Shown here piece by piece: positions 9,191 to 16,436 of a stretch of DNA of 43,899 bases. Every line of letters starts with the position of its first letter. Position 1 is the first letter of the stretch. The translations under genes and the position numbers were made by a program. Origin of the DNA: a bacterium 1xD42-67 (lineage in GTDB: Bacteria; Bacillota; Clostridia; Oscillospirales; Oscillospiraceae); the NCBI GenBank assembly GCA_003612335.1, contig RAYO01000003.1, forward strand, positions 1-43,899. Direction: 5' to 3'. The notes beneath the pieces were generated by a model. It was not told the DNA's origin and searched no databases. It worked only from the letters and a program-made list of their open reading frames with translations.

Positions 9191-9200
9191 AGAAAATGTA

Positions 9201-9245
9201 CAGGCTGTTTTTCTTGGGATATCAAGAGAAACAGCCTGTTTTTAT
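9201..9245 (+). terminator. Terminator of the SUKH-like/TetR operon
   Basis: A 16-bp stem (CAGGCTGTTTTTCTTG with CAAGAGAAACAGCCTG, one G-U pair), GGATAT loop, then TTTTTA. Confidence 0.88.
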
Positions 9246-9271
9246 CCTGTCCGTCCGGATTTTGTTCTGGC

Positions 9272-9300
9272 TTGTGTTCTGGTCGTCTTTCTGGTATGAT
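9272..9300 (+). promoter_or_regulatory. Promoter of the symporter gene
   Basis: TTGTGT (9272-9277), 17-bp spacer, TATGAT (9295-9300), ~65 bases before the start codon. Confidence 0.6.
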
Positions 9301-9364
9301 ATCTATCGATCTGCTTTTTGCGGGCCTGTTGTCCCGCAGTGCAGTTATTATGGGAGGGATCTGA

Positions 9365-10894
9365 ATGACTACTGCGCAAATGTGTATCATGGGGACCATC
9401 ATCCTCTACCTCTGCTTCGTGATCTTCACCGGCGTGATGATCGGCCGCCGGTCCAAGAAGAGCGCGGAGGGCTTCTATCTGGGAGGCCGGGGGATGGGCC
9501 CCCTGGTCACCGCTATGAGCGCCGAGGCCAGCGACATGAGCAGCTACCTGCTCATGGGCATCCCCGGCCTGGCCTATCTGTCCGGCGTGGCTGACGCCAG
9601 CTGGACCGCCATCGGCCTGGCCGCGGGCACCTATCTGAACTTCCTGCTGGTGGCCAAGCGGCTGCGCCGCTACAGCGTGGAGCTGGACGCCATCACCATC
9701 CCCAGTTTCATCTCCAAGCGGTACGGCGAGAAGAAGCCGGTGATCATGTGCATCTCCGCCCTGATCATCCTGATCTTCTTCGTGCCCTATGTGGCCTCCG
9801 GCCTGGCCGCCATCGGCAAGCTGTTCAACAGCCTCTTCGGCTGGGACTACATGGCGGCGGTGGTGATCGGGGCCCTGGTCATCATCAGCTACACCTCGGT
9901 GGGCGGCTTCTCTGCCGTGGCCACCATGGACCTGATCCAGTCGGTCATCATGACGATCGCCCTGGCCATCATCGTGGTCTTCGGGATCGTCCAGGCCGGG
10001 GGCCTGGGTGCGGTGATCGACCACGCCAAGACCCTGCCCGGCTTCCTCAGCTTCGGTGAGACTTATAACGCGGCCACCGGCTCCGCCGACCCTTACGGCT
10101 TCATCCGCATCGTGTCCATGATGGCCTGGGGCCTGGGGTACTTCGGGATGCCCCACATCCTGGTGCGCTTCATGGCCATCCGTGACGAGGACGAGCTGAA
10201 GCTGTCCCGGCGGATCGCCTCGGTGTGGGTGGTGATCTCCATGGGAGTGGCGGTCTTCATCGGGATCGTGGGCCGCGCCGTCTCCGCTGTGGAGCGGATC
10301 CCCGCCCTGGAGGGCAGCGCCACCGAGACGGTGATCGTGAAGCTCTCCGACCTCCTCTCCAGCTATGGGATCTTCCCCGCCGTCGTGGCCGGCTGCATCC
10401 TGGCAGGCATCCTGGCCGCCACCATGTCCACTGCGGACAGCCAGCTCCTGGCCGCCTCCTCTGCCTTTTCGGAGAACCTGGTCCAGAACGTGTTCGGCGT
10501 CAAGCTGACCCAGAAGCAGACCATGATCATCGCCCGGCTCACTGTGGTGGTGATCGCGGCAATCGCCCTGTTCCTGGCCGCCGACCCGGACAGCAACGTG
10601 TTCCAGATCGTCTCCTTCGCCTGGGCTGGCTTCGGCGCCACCTTCGGGCCCGCCATGCTGTGCGCCCTCTTCTGGCGGCGGAGCAACCGCCAGGGCATCA
10701 TGGCCGGACTGGTGGCCGGCGGAGTGATGATCTTCGTGTGGAAGTTCCAGATCAAGCCCCTGGGCGGCATCTGGGACATCTATGAGCTCCTCCCCGCTTT
10801 CCTGGTGGCCCTGGCCGCGATCGTGGTGGTCTCTCTGGCCACCCCCGCCCCCGAGAAGGCGGTCACCGATCAGTTCGACGCCTACAACAAATAA
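9365..10894 (+). CDS. putP: Sodium/proline symporter (SSS family)
   Basis: 509-aa secondary transporter of the sodium:solute symporter family, probably taking up proline with Na+. About 13 membrane helices are visible. The first-helix signature AMSAEASDMSSYLLMGIPG matches the PutP substrate/sodium-site motif, followed by ASWTAIGLAAGTYLNF. The pattern GYFGMPHILVRFMAI and the late SFAWAGFGATFGPAMLCALF helix are also PutP-like. The start follows GGGAGGG at a suitable distance. It has its own promoter and is followed by a GC hairpin. Substrate assignment to proline rather than another amino or organic acid rests on family resemblance only. Confidence 0.9.
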   Translation: MTTAQMCIMGTIILYLCFVIFTGVMIGRRSKKSAEGFYLGGRGMGPLVTAMSAEASDMSSYLLMGIPGLAYLSGVADASWTAIGLAAGTYLNFLLVAKRLRRYSVELDAITIPSFISKRYGEKKPVIMCISALIILIFFVPYVASGLAAIGKLFNSLFGWDYMAAVVIGALVIISYTSVGGFSAVATMDLIQSVIMTIALAIIVVFGIVQAGGLGAVIDHAKTLPGFLSFGETYNAATGSADPYGFIRIVSMMAWGLGYFGMPHILVRFMAIRDEDELKLSRRIASVWVVISMGVAVFIGIVGRAVSAVERIPALEGSATETVIVKLSDLLSSYGIFPAVVAGCILAGILAATMSTADSQLLAASSAFSENLVQNVFGVKLTQKQTMIIARLTVVVIAAIALFLAADPDSNVFQIVSFAWAGFGATFGPAMLCALFWRRSNRQGIMAGLVAGGVMIFVWKFQIKPLGGIWDIYELLPAFLVALAAIVVVSLATPAPEKAVTDQFDAYNK

Positions 10895-10903
10895 CAGACT
10901 GCC

Positions 10904-10930
10904 AGGGGCGCGCCGGAACGGCGCGTCCCT
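10904..10930 (+). terminator. GC-rich hairpin after putP
   Basis: AGGGGCGCGCC paired with GGCGCGTCCCT around GGAAC, 9 bases past the putP stop. There is no T-run, so it may be an RNA-stabilising or attenuating structure before the next gene, which has no obvious promoter of its own. Confidence 0.45.
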
Positions 10931-10953
10931 GTGCCCCCAAGGAGGTACAGGTG

Positions 10954-12147
10954 ATGGGCCCTGTTTTGAATCTTCTGATCTTCCCCCGCCAGCGGCTCAA
11001 GCGTGTCCAGCCGGAGGTGGACGCCCTGTCTGACGCTGTCATGCGCCTGTTCGACATGGACATGTCCGGGACCCTGTGGACGGAGCAGCGGGAGGGGACC
11101 TTCGCCCGGCTCACAGGGGGCGCCTCCCCGGAGATGCTGGCCCGCATCCCCTCGGCCAAGGCGGAGTGTACCGCGCTGCTGGTCTTCCGCCGGGAGGAAG
11201 GGGGCTGGGGCTACCGGCTGTGCTGGAAGGGCACGGTGGAGGACGCCTTCGAGAGCTGGACCGAGAGCGCCGCCACGCCGGAGCAGCACGCCGCCCGGAT
11301 GGTCCGGCGCTTCCCTAAGCTGGACCGGGAGGCCCTCCTGGCCTGTCTGGTCCAGGAGACGCCGGGGGAAGATGTCCTGGAGCGCTTTTTGGCCGCAGCG
11401 GTCCCCTGGGCCTGCGGACTGGCCGCCTCGAAGCAGCTGGTCTCGGTCTCCGCCGCCTCGGGCCCGGACCGCTCCTCCCCCCAGGAGAATGCCCCGGACC
11501 GGTCGGAGGGCCAGCGCCCGCCGGAGCAGGAGCCGGGACTGGAGGTCTGCCTGCCCTTCCTCACCGGCGTCCGGGCCCTCCGCCGCCCTCCCGTCTTCCC
11601 GCTGTCCCTGTTCCAAAAGCGGGCCGCGGAGGAGATCTCCCACCAGGGCTGGACCGTCCAGGAGCTGGAGGAGGTTTTAGACCGGTTCTACAGCGGCCGG
11701 CTGGCCTGGCTGGAGCTGGACTTTTCCCTTCAGGGAGAGGGGACCTTCATCCGCCGGCTGAGGAAGACGGTGTATCAGCCCGTCCGGGCCACCCTGGAGC
11801 TCATCCGGGAGAAAAAGCGGTGCATGTGCCTGTTTTTGGACGACCAGGATTCCTGCCTCTACCGGCTGATCGCCGACCGGACGCCCTATATGGAGGAGGA
11901 GTCGGATCAGCTGGAGCAGACCGTCTTCCTGGGCCAGACGGTGGACCGGTATACGGTCTTCCAGGAGCCCCAGCCCGCCGCCATCCCCCGGGAGGTGTCC
12001 TTCCTCCTGTCCCGGCTGGACTGCCGGGACAGCGCCCTCAGTCCCACCCTCCGGATGGGGGTCTGGAGCGGCGAGGGGACCATCACCAACACCGCCGCCG
12101 ACAGACAGCGGCACCAGGAGGTGCGGGAGATCTGGCGGCTCAAATGA
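10954..12147 (+). CDS. Hypothetical protein, 397 aa
   Basis: Not recognised. AAGGAGG at 10939-10945 precedes GTG 10951 and ATG 10954; the ATG has the better 8-base spacing. No signal peptide, membrane helix or catalytic motif is visible. The protein splits into an N-terminal half (about residues 1-165, ending VPWACGLAASKQL), a Pro/Ser-rich linker (about 168-195), and a C-terminal half containing QKRAAEEISHQGWTVQELEE and a segment rich in Arg, Leu and Glu. Hydrophobic helices alternate with charged strands as in a soluble cytosolic protein. It shares the putP transcript (gap 59 bases) unless the hairpin between them stops transcription, and ends at its own terminator. Confidence 0.75.
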   Translation: MGPVLNLLIFPRQRLKRVQPEVDALSDAVMRLFDMDMSGTLWTEQREGTFARLTGGASPEMLARIPSAKAECTALLVFRREEGGWGYRLCWKGTVEDAFESWTESAATPEQHAARMVRRFPKLDREALLACLVQETPGEDVLERFLAAAVPWACGLAASKQLVSVSAASGPDRSSPQENAPDRSEGQRPPEQEPGLEVCLPFLTGVRALRRPPVFPLSLFQKRAAEEISHQGWTVQELEEVLDRFYSGRLAWLELDFSLQGEGTFIRRLRKTVYQPVRATLELIREKKRCMCLFLDDQDSCLYRLIADRTPYMEEESDQLEQTVFLGQTVDRYTVFQEPQPAAIPREVSFLLSRLDCRDSALSPTLRMGVWSGEGTITNTAADRQRHQEVREIWRLK

Positions 12148-12154
12148 CAGCGCA

Positions 12155-12186
12155 GGCCCGGAGCACCGCCCCGGGCCCTTTTTTTG
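12155..12186 (+). terminator. Terminator of the putP-downstream gene
   Basis: Stem GGCCCGG / CCGGGCC followed by CTTTTTTT, 7 bases after the stop codon. Confidence 0.88.
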
Positions 12187-12208
12187 AGACGGATCTGGCA
12201 GATGGGGG

Positions 12209-12237
12209 TTGAAGGATGGGCAGAGACCTGCCATAAT
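12209..12237 (+). promoter_or_regulatory. Promoter of the ribosomal GTPase-NYN gene
   Basis: TTGAAG (12209-12214), 17-bp spacer, CATAAT (12232-12237), 30 bases before the ATG. Confidence 0.65.
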
Positions 12238-12266
12238 AGAGAGAAAGAGCGGAAGGAGGAGAGCGG

Positions 12267-14879
12267 ATGGGACATATCTGCATTGGGATCATGGCCCATG
12301 TGGACGCGGGCAAGACCACCCTCTCCGAGGGGATGCTGTATCTCAGCGGCGCGGTGCGCAGGCTGGGCCGGGTGGACCATGGGGACGCCTTCCTGGACAC
12401 CGACGTCCAGGAGCGGGAGCGGGGGATCACGATCTTCTCCAAACAGGCGGAGCTCACCTGGGGGGACACCTCCTTCACCCTGCTGGACACCCCAGGGCAC
12501 GTGGACTTCTCCGCCGAGATGGAGCGGGTGCTGGGGGTGTTGGACTGCGCCGTCCTGGTGATCAGCGGCGCCGACGGCGTTCAGGCCCACACCCGCACCC
12601 TGTGGAAGCTGCTGGCCCGGCATCAGATCCCCACCTTCCTCTTCGTCAACAAGATGGACCTGGCGGGGGCGGACCGGGACGCCCTCCTGGCCCAGCTCCA
12701 GGATAAGCTGGACGGCGGCTGTCTGGACTTCTCCGCCGGACTGGAGCCCATTCTGGAGGACCTGGCCTCCTCGGACGAGGAACTGCTGGACAAATACCTG
12801 GAGTGGGGGGAGGTCACCTGGGAGGACGCCGCCGCCCTCGTCGCCCGGCGGCTGGTCTTCCCCTGCTTTTTCGGCTCGGCCCTGAAGCTGGAGGGGGTGG
12901 AGGCCCTGCTGGACGGCCTGTCCCGCTATGTCCCGGCGCCGGAGCACCCCGCCGACTTTGGGGCCCGGGTCTTCAAGATCGCCCGGGACGGGGCCGACCG
13001 GCTCACCTATGTAAAGGTCACCGGCGGCTCCCTCAAGGTCCGCACCCTGCTGGGGGAGGAGAAGGTCAACCAGATCAGGATATACTCCGGGGCCAGGTAC
13101 CAGACGGTGGACGAGGCCCCGGCGGGGACGGTGTGCGCCCTCACCGGCCTGACCAAGACCCGGCCGGGGGACGTCTTCGGGGCGGAGCCCCCCGCCGCCG
13201 GGCCCGAGCTGGAGCCAGTGCTGACCTACCAGGTCGTCCTCCCCCCGGGCTGTGATGTCCACGCCACGCTCCGCGATCTCCGCCAGCTGGAGGAGGAGGA
13301 CCCCCAGCTCCGGGTGGTGTGGAGCGAGGCGCTGGGGGAGATCCACCTCCAGCTCATGGGTGAGGTCCAGCTGGAGGTGCTCACCCGGCTCATCCGGGAG
13401 CGTTTCGGGACGGAGGTCACCTTCGGGGCGGGCAGCATCGTCTACCGGGAGACCATCACCGGCCCGGTGGAGGGGGTAGGCCACTTCGAGCCCCTGCGGC
13501 ACTACGCCGAGGTCCATCTGCTCTTAGAGCCCGGCCCCCGGGGGAGCGGGCTGCGCTTCTCCTCCGCCTGCCCCACGGATCAGCTGGACCTGAACTGGCA
13601 GCGGCTGGTCCTCACCCACCTGATGGAGAAGGAACACCGGGGGGTGCTCACCGGCTCCCCCATCACCGATATGAAGATCGCACTGGTGGCGGGCCGGGCC
13701 CACGTGAAGCACACCGAGGGGGGCGACTTCCGCCAGGCCACCTACCGGGCGGTGCGCCAGGGGCTGATGCAGGCGGACAACCTGCTGCTGGAGCCCCACT
13801 ACGACTTCACCCTGGAGCTCCCCCCGGACTGCGTAGGCCGGGCCATGAACGATTTACAGACCATGGGGGGCAGCGTGGAGGGCCCGGAGCAGGAGGGGGA
13901 GCTGTCCGTCCTGACGGGCCACGCCCCGGTGGCCGGCCTGCGGGACTACTGGCGGGAAGTGACAGCCTACACCCGGGGCCGGGGCCGGCTGTCCTGCGCC
14001 CTCCGGGGCTACGAGCCCTGCGCCAGCCAGGAGGAGGTGGTCTCCCGCCTGGCCTACGACCCGGAGCGGGACGTGGACAACCCGCCCGACTCGGTCTTCT
14101 GCTCCCACGGGGCTGGGGTGACCGTCAAGTGGTACGAGGTCCGGGACCACATGCACGTGGACAGCGGCCTTCGGCTGGGGACGGAGCCGCTCCCGCCGGA
14201 GCCAGCCGCCCCCTCGGGCGGGGAGCGGCAGTACCGGGGGGGCAGTCTGGAGCAGGATAAGGAGCTGCTGGCCGTCTTCGAGCGGACCTACGGCAAGGTG
14301 GAGCGGGAAACTGCCTTCCAGCCCCAGCGGAAGCCGGCCCGCACCAGCCTGGACGAGGGGAAGTATACCATCCGGGAGCAGAATACCGGTCCGGAGTACC
14401 TCCTGGTGGACGGCTACAACATCATTTTCGCCTGGGACGAGCTCACCGCTCTGGCCCGGCAGGACATGCCCGCCGCCCGGGGTGCGCTGGAGGACATTCT
14501 GTCCAACTACCAGGGCTTCCGCAGGTGCGTGGTGATCCTGGTGTTCGACGCCTACAAGGTGAAGGGGAACCCGGGTTCGGTGGAGAAAAAGAACAACATC
14601 TATGTGGTCTACACCAGGGAGGCCGAGACGGCGGACGCCTACATCGAAAAGGCCACCTATGACCTGGGCAGAGACCACCGGGTCCGGGTGGCCACCTCCG
14701 ACGCTCTGGAGCAGATGATCATCCTGGGCCATGGGGCCCTGCGGCTGTCCGCCCGGGCCTTCAAGGCGGAGGTGGAGCAGGCCCAGGGGGAGATCTCCGC
14801 CTTGGTGGCCAAGCTGAACCGGCGGAATATCGGCGACCGAAAACTGAGACATACGGCGAAGATCATTGAGAAGAAGTAA
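12267..14879 (+). CDS. Tet(M)-like ribosomal GTPase fused to a YacP/Rae1-like NYN nuclease
   Basis: 870-aa two-part protein. Residues 1-~650 form an EF-G/ribosomal-protection GTPase: G1 AHVDAGKTT at 10-18, G2 region RERGITI at 49-55, G3 DTPGH at 74-78, G4 NKMD at 128-131, and an EF-G-like domain III-V region ending in CALRGYEPC. After a charged linker, residues ~710-870 form a NYN/PIN-like domain with acidic residues Asp715 (YLLVDGYNIIFAW), Asp761 (LVFDAYKVKG), Asp790 (ETADAYIEK) and Asp812 (VATSDALEQ). This is the pattern of YacP/Rae1, the Bacillus ribosome-dependent endonuclease that cuts mRNA in the A site. Tet(M) proper is ~640 aa and lacks the extra domain. Inferred role: a translation factor that enters the A site and cleaves mRNA there; drug resistance is unproven. 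ATG at 12267 follows AAGGAGGA. Confidence 0.9.
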   Translation: MGHICIGIMAHVDAGKTTLSEGMLYLSGAVRRLGRVDHGDAFLDTDVQERERGITIFSKQAELTWGDTSFTLLDTPGHVDFSAEMERVLGVLDCAVLVISGADGVQAHTRTLWKLLARHQIPTFLFVNKMDLAGADRDALLAQLQDKLDGGCLDFSAGLEPILEDLASSDEELLDKYLEWGEVTWEDAAALVARRLVFPCFFGSALKLEGVEALLDGLSRYVPAPEHPADFGARVFKIARDGADRLTYVKVTGGSLKVRTLLGEEKVNQIRIYSGARYQTVDEAPAGTVCALTGLTKTRPGDVFGAEPPAAGPELEPVLTYQVVLPPGCDVHATLRDLRQLEEEDPQLRVVWSEALGEIHLQLMGEVQLEVLTRLIRERFGTEVTFGAGSIVYRETITGPVEGVGHFEPLRHYAEVHLLLEPGPRGSGLRFSSACPTDQLDLNWQRLVLTHLMEKEHRGVLTGSPITDMKIALVAGRAHVKHTEGGDFRQATYRAVRQGLMQADNLLLEPHYDFTLELPPDCVGRAMNDLQTMGGSVEGPEQEGELSVLTGHAPVAGLRDYWREVTAYTRGRGRLSCALRGYEPCASQEEVVSRLAYDPERDVDNPPDSVFCSHGAGVTVKWYEVRDHMHVDSGLRLGTEPLPPEPAAPSGGERQYRGGSLEQDKELLAVFERTYGKVERETAFQPQRKPARTSLDEGKYTIREQNTGPEYLLVDGYNIIFAWDELTALARQDMPAARGALEDILSNYQGFRRCVVILVFDAYKVKGNPGSVEKKNNIYVVYTREAETADAYIEKATYDLGRDHRVRVATSDALEQMIILGHGALRLSARAFKAEVEQAQGEISALVAKLNRRNIGDRKLRHTAKIIEKK

Positions 14880-14880
14880 C

Positions 14881-14916
14881 AGAGACAGCCTGCTGGACCA
14901 GGCTGTCTCTCTTATT
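14881..14916 (+). terminator. Terminator of the GTPase-NYN gene
   Basis: Perfect 12-bp stem (AGAGACAGCCTG / CAGGCTGTCTCT), 6-base loop, then CTTATT, directly after the stop codon. Confidence 0.85.
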
Positions 14917-14964
14917 GCTCCCATTCGCTCTTATGTTCCTCCCACCGGGCAGGAGGATCCCTTG

Positions 14965-16035
14965 CTACAGTGCCCGCAGCGCCGCACCTGCCAGCCGGGC
15001 CAGGGAGGCGGCCACGGTGAGCAGGTCCTTGGGGGCCACATCCTTGACGGCCCGAAGGACATCGGCCAGGTTCTGGGGCTCCAGAGCCTCTGACACCAGC
15101 TTGGCGTCGCCGGAGGACAGCAGCTCATAGAGGGTATCCGCCACCGTCTCCCGCTGTTGGTTGGTCAGCCCCGCCAGCCAGTCCTTCAGGGCCCGGTCGA
15201 TCATCCGGCTCCCGGCGTCCACCTCCTCCAGCCGGACGAAGTCGGGGCCCCGTATCTGCCAGGAATAGAGGTCGTGTTGGAACAGGCCCTCCTGGTCGCT
15301 CTCTACCACAGTGTGGGGCTCCTCGTGGGCCAGGAGCAGCCCCACCACCGAGGACCTGGGGACGAAGCTGTGCAGGCGGGTGCGCAGCTCCTGATAACCC
15401 GGCCGGGCCAGGAGATAGGGCCCGAATCCCGGGCCGTCGAAGGACCAGACCGTCCCGATCCTGTCCCGGGCCCTCACTGGGCACAGAGAGGCCCCCGCTG
15501 CCGCCAGATTGCCCCCCTTGGAGTGTCCCCCCAGCCGCAGAGGGGCGGGAGAGCGCTCCGCGAAGGTCCGGATATACTCCGCCGCCTCCAGTTGGGCGGG
15601 GACCACATCCAAAAAGCTCAGGTTGAAGTCCTCCTTCCAGCCCACCAGGGTGCCGTCGGTCCCCCGGAAGGCCAGGAAGGCGGAGCCATCCCCCGGCAGG
15701 ACGGTGAGGGCGGCGAACTGGCTCTCCTCTTTGGGGACGAACCGGTCCGCATAGCGGCACAGCCCCATTTTGGCGAACCGGGGGGCGCCGGCCAGGGCCT
15801 GGAGGAGGACCAGGTCCTCCTCACACCGGCAGCGGCCCCGTTGGTCCTCCGGCAGGGCCAGATATGTCTCCGCCGCCCGGCCCAGAGGGACCGGGTCCTC
15901 CAACCCGGCGGGGATCAGCCCGTCGAAGTGGATATAGGACAGGGCGGACAGGACCAGCGCGTCCACCGCAGAGAACGGGACCTGCTCCAGGGTCAGATCC
16001 CCCCGCCAGGCCAGATAGTCGATCACATTCCCCAA
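14965..16035 (-). CDS. DUF2974 (Mbeg1-like) lipase-fold protein
   Basis: 356-aa alpha/beta-hydrolase-like protein of the DUF2974 family. The nucleophile elbow GGHSKGGNLA places Ser172 as catalytic candidate; FRGTDG at 123-128 supplies the oxyanion-type motif, and WSFDGPGF and SFVPRSSVVGLLLAHEEPH hold acid and base candidates. Substrate is unknown; no signal peptide is visible, so it is probably cytosolic. The start is a TTG at 16035: it sits 6-7 bases after AGGAGGAGGG, and the first in-frame ATG would be residue 90, losing the conserved N-terminus (NVIDYLAWRGDLTLEQVPF), which is family-typical. Divergent from spoIIID across ~107 bp. Confidence 0.87.
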   Translation of the reverse strand: MGNVIDYLAWRGDLTLEQVPFSAVDALVLSALSYIHFDGLIPAGLEDPVPLGRAAETYLALPEDQRGRCRCEEDLVLLQALAGAPRFAKMGLCRYADRFVPKEESQFAALTVLPGDGSAFLAFRGTDGTLVGWKEDFNLSFLDVVPAQLEAAEYIRTFAERSPAPLRLGGHSKGGNLAAAGASLCPVRARDRIGTVWSFDGPGFGPYLLARPGYQELRTRLHSFVPRSSVVGLLLAHEEPHTVVESDQEGLFQHDLYSWQIRGPDFVRLEEVDAGSRMIDRALKDWLAGLTNQQRETVADTLYELLSSGDAKLVSEALEPQNLADVLRAVKDVAPKDLLTVAASLARLAGAALRAL

Positions 16036-16083
16036 TGGGCCCTCCTCCTCTCTCCTCAGCCTATGCGCCAGCCGGAAAAAAGC

Positions 16084-16112
16084 TCATATCCTTTGGAGGG
16101 GACGCATAGGAT
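16084..16112 (+). promoter_or_regulatory. Candidate sigma-E promoter of spoIIID
   Basis: TCATATC (16084-16090), 14-bp spacer, CATAGGAT (16105-16112). This matches the Bacillus sigma-E consensus (KMATATT, 14 bp, CATACAMT) at 6 of 7 and 6 of 8 positions, and spoIIID is a known mother-cell sigma-E gene. Confidence 0.65.
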
Positions 16113-16142
16113 GGAACAGCTAGAGTCGGGGAGTGTTGCGCG

Positions 16143-16391
16143 TTGAAAGGAAATATGGAGGAGCGGGCCGAGCGTCTGGCGCTCTATATCCTGGAGAACC
16201 GGGCGACGGTTCGGGCCGCCGCCCAGAGATTCGAGATCAGCAAATCGACCGTACACAAGGATCTGTCCGAGCGGCTGCCCGCCTTCAACCGGACGCTCTA
16301 CCTCCAGGTGAAAGAGGTCCTGGAGGCGAACAAGGCGGAGCGTCATATCCGGGGGGGCCTGGCCACACGGAAAAAATACAAAGGAACATGA
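16143..16391 (+). CDS. spoIIID: Sporulation stage III transcriptional regulator SpoIIID
   Basis: 82-aa mother-cell DNA-binding regulator acting between sigma-E and sigma-K. The helix-turn-helix (RAAAQRFEISKSTVHKDLSE, about residues 25-44) and the basic tail (AERHIRGGLATRKKYK) match SpoIIID closely. Start choice: the TTG at 16143 gives MKGNMEERAERL, which aligns without gaps to the N-terminus of Bacillus SpoIIID (MHDYIKERTIKI), and GGGGAG lies 9 bases upstream. The alternative ATG at 16155 would remove four residues and has a very close AAAGGA site. Followed by a strong hairpin. Confidence 0.93.
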   Translation: MKGNMEERAERLALYILENRATVRAAAQRFEISKSTVHKDLSERLPAFNRTLYLQVKEVLEANKAERHIRGGLATRKKYKGT

Positions 16392-16395
16392 GAGA

Positions 16396-16423
16396 GGGCC
16401 GCCCCAGACGGGGCGGCCCTTCT
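16396..16423 (+). terminator. Terminator of spoIIID
   Basis: Stem GGGCCGCCCC / GGGGCGGCCC with AGAC loop, then TTCT. It lies between converging spoIIID and pyk and may serve both. Confidence 0.7.
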
Positions 16424-16436
16424 GTGATGTACACGG

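Noticed and set aside
11907-13517. A 536-codon minus-strand frame opposite the GTPase start
   Set aside because: Antisense to conserved G1-G4 motifs; no ribosome site.
12267-14879. Calling the GTPase a plain tetracycline-resistance gene
   Set aside because: The GTPase part resembles the family but the extra NYN domain and lack of phenotype evidence make a resistance label unsafe.
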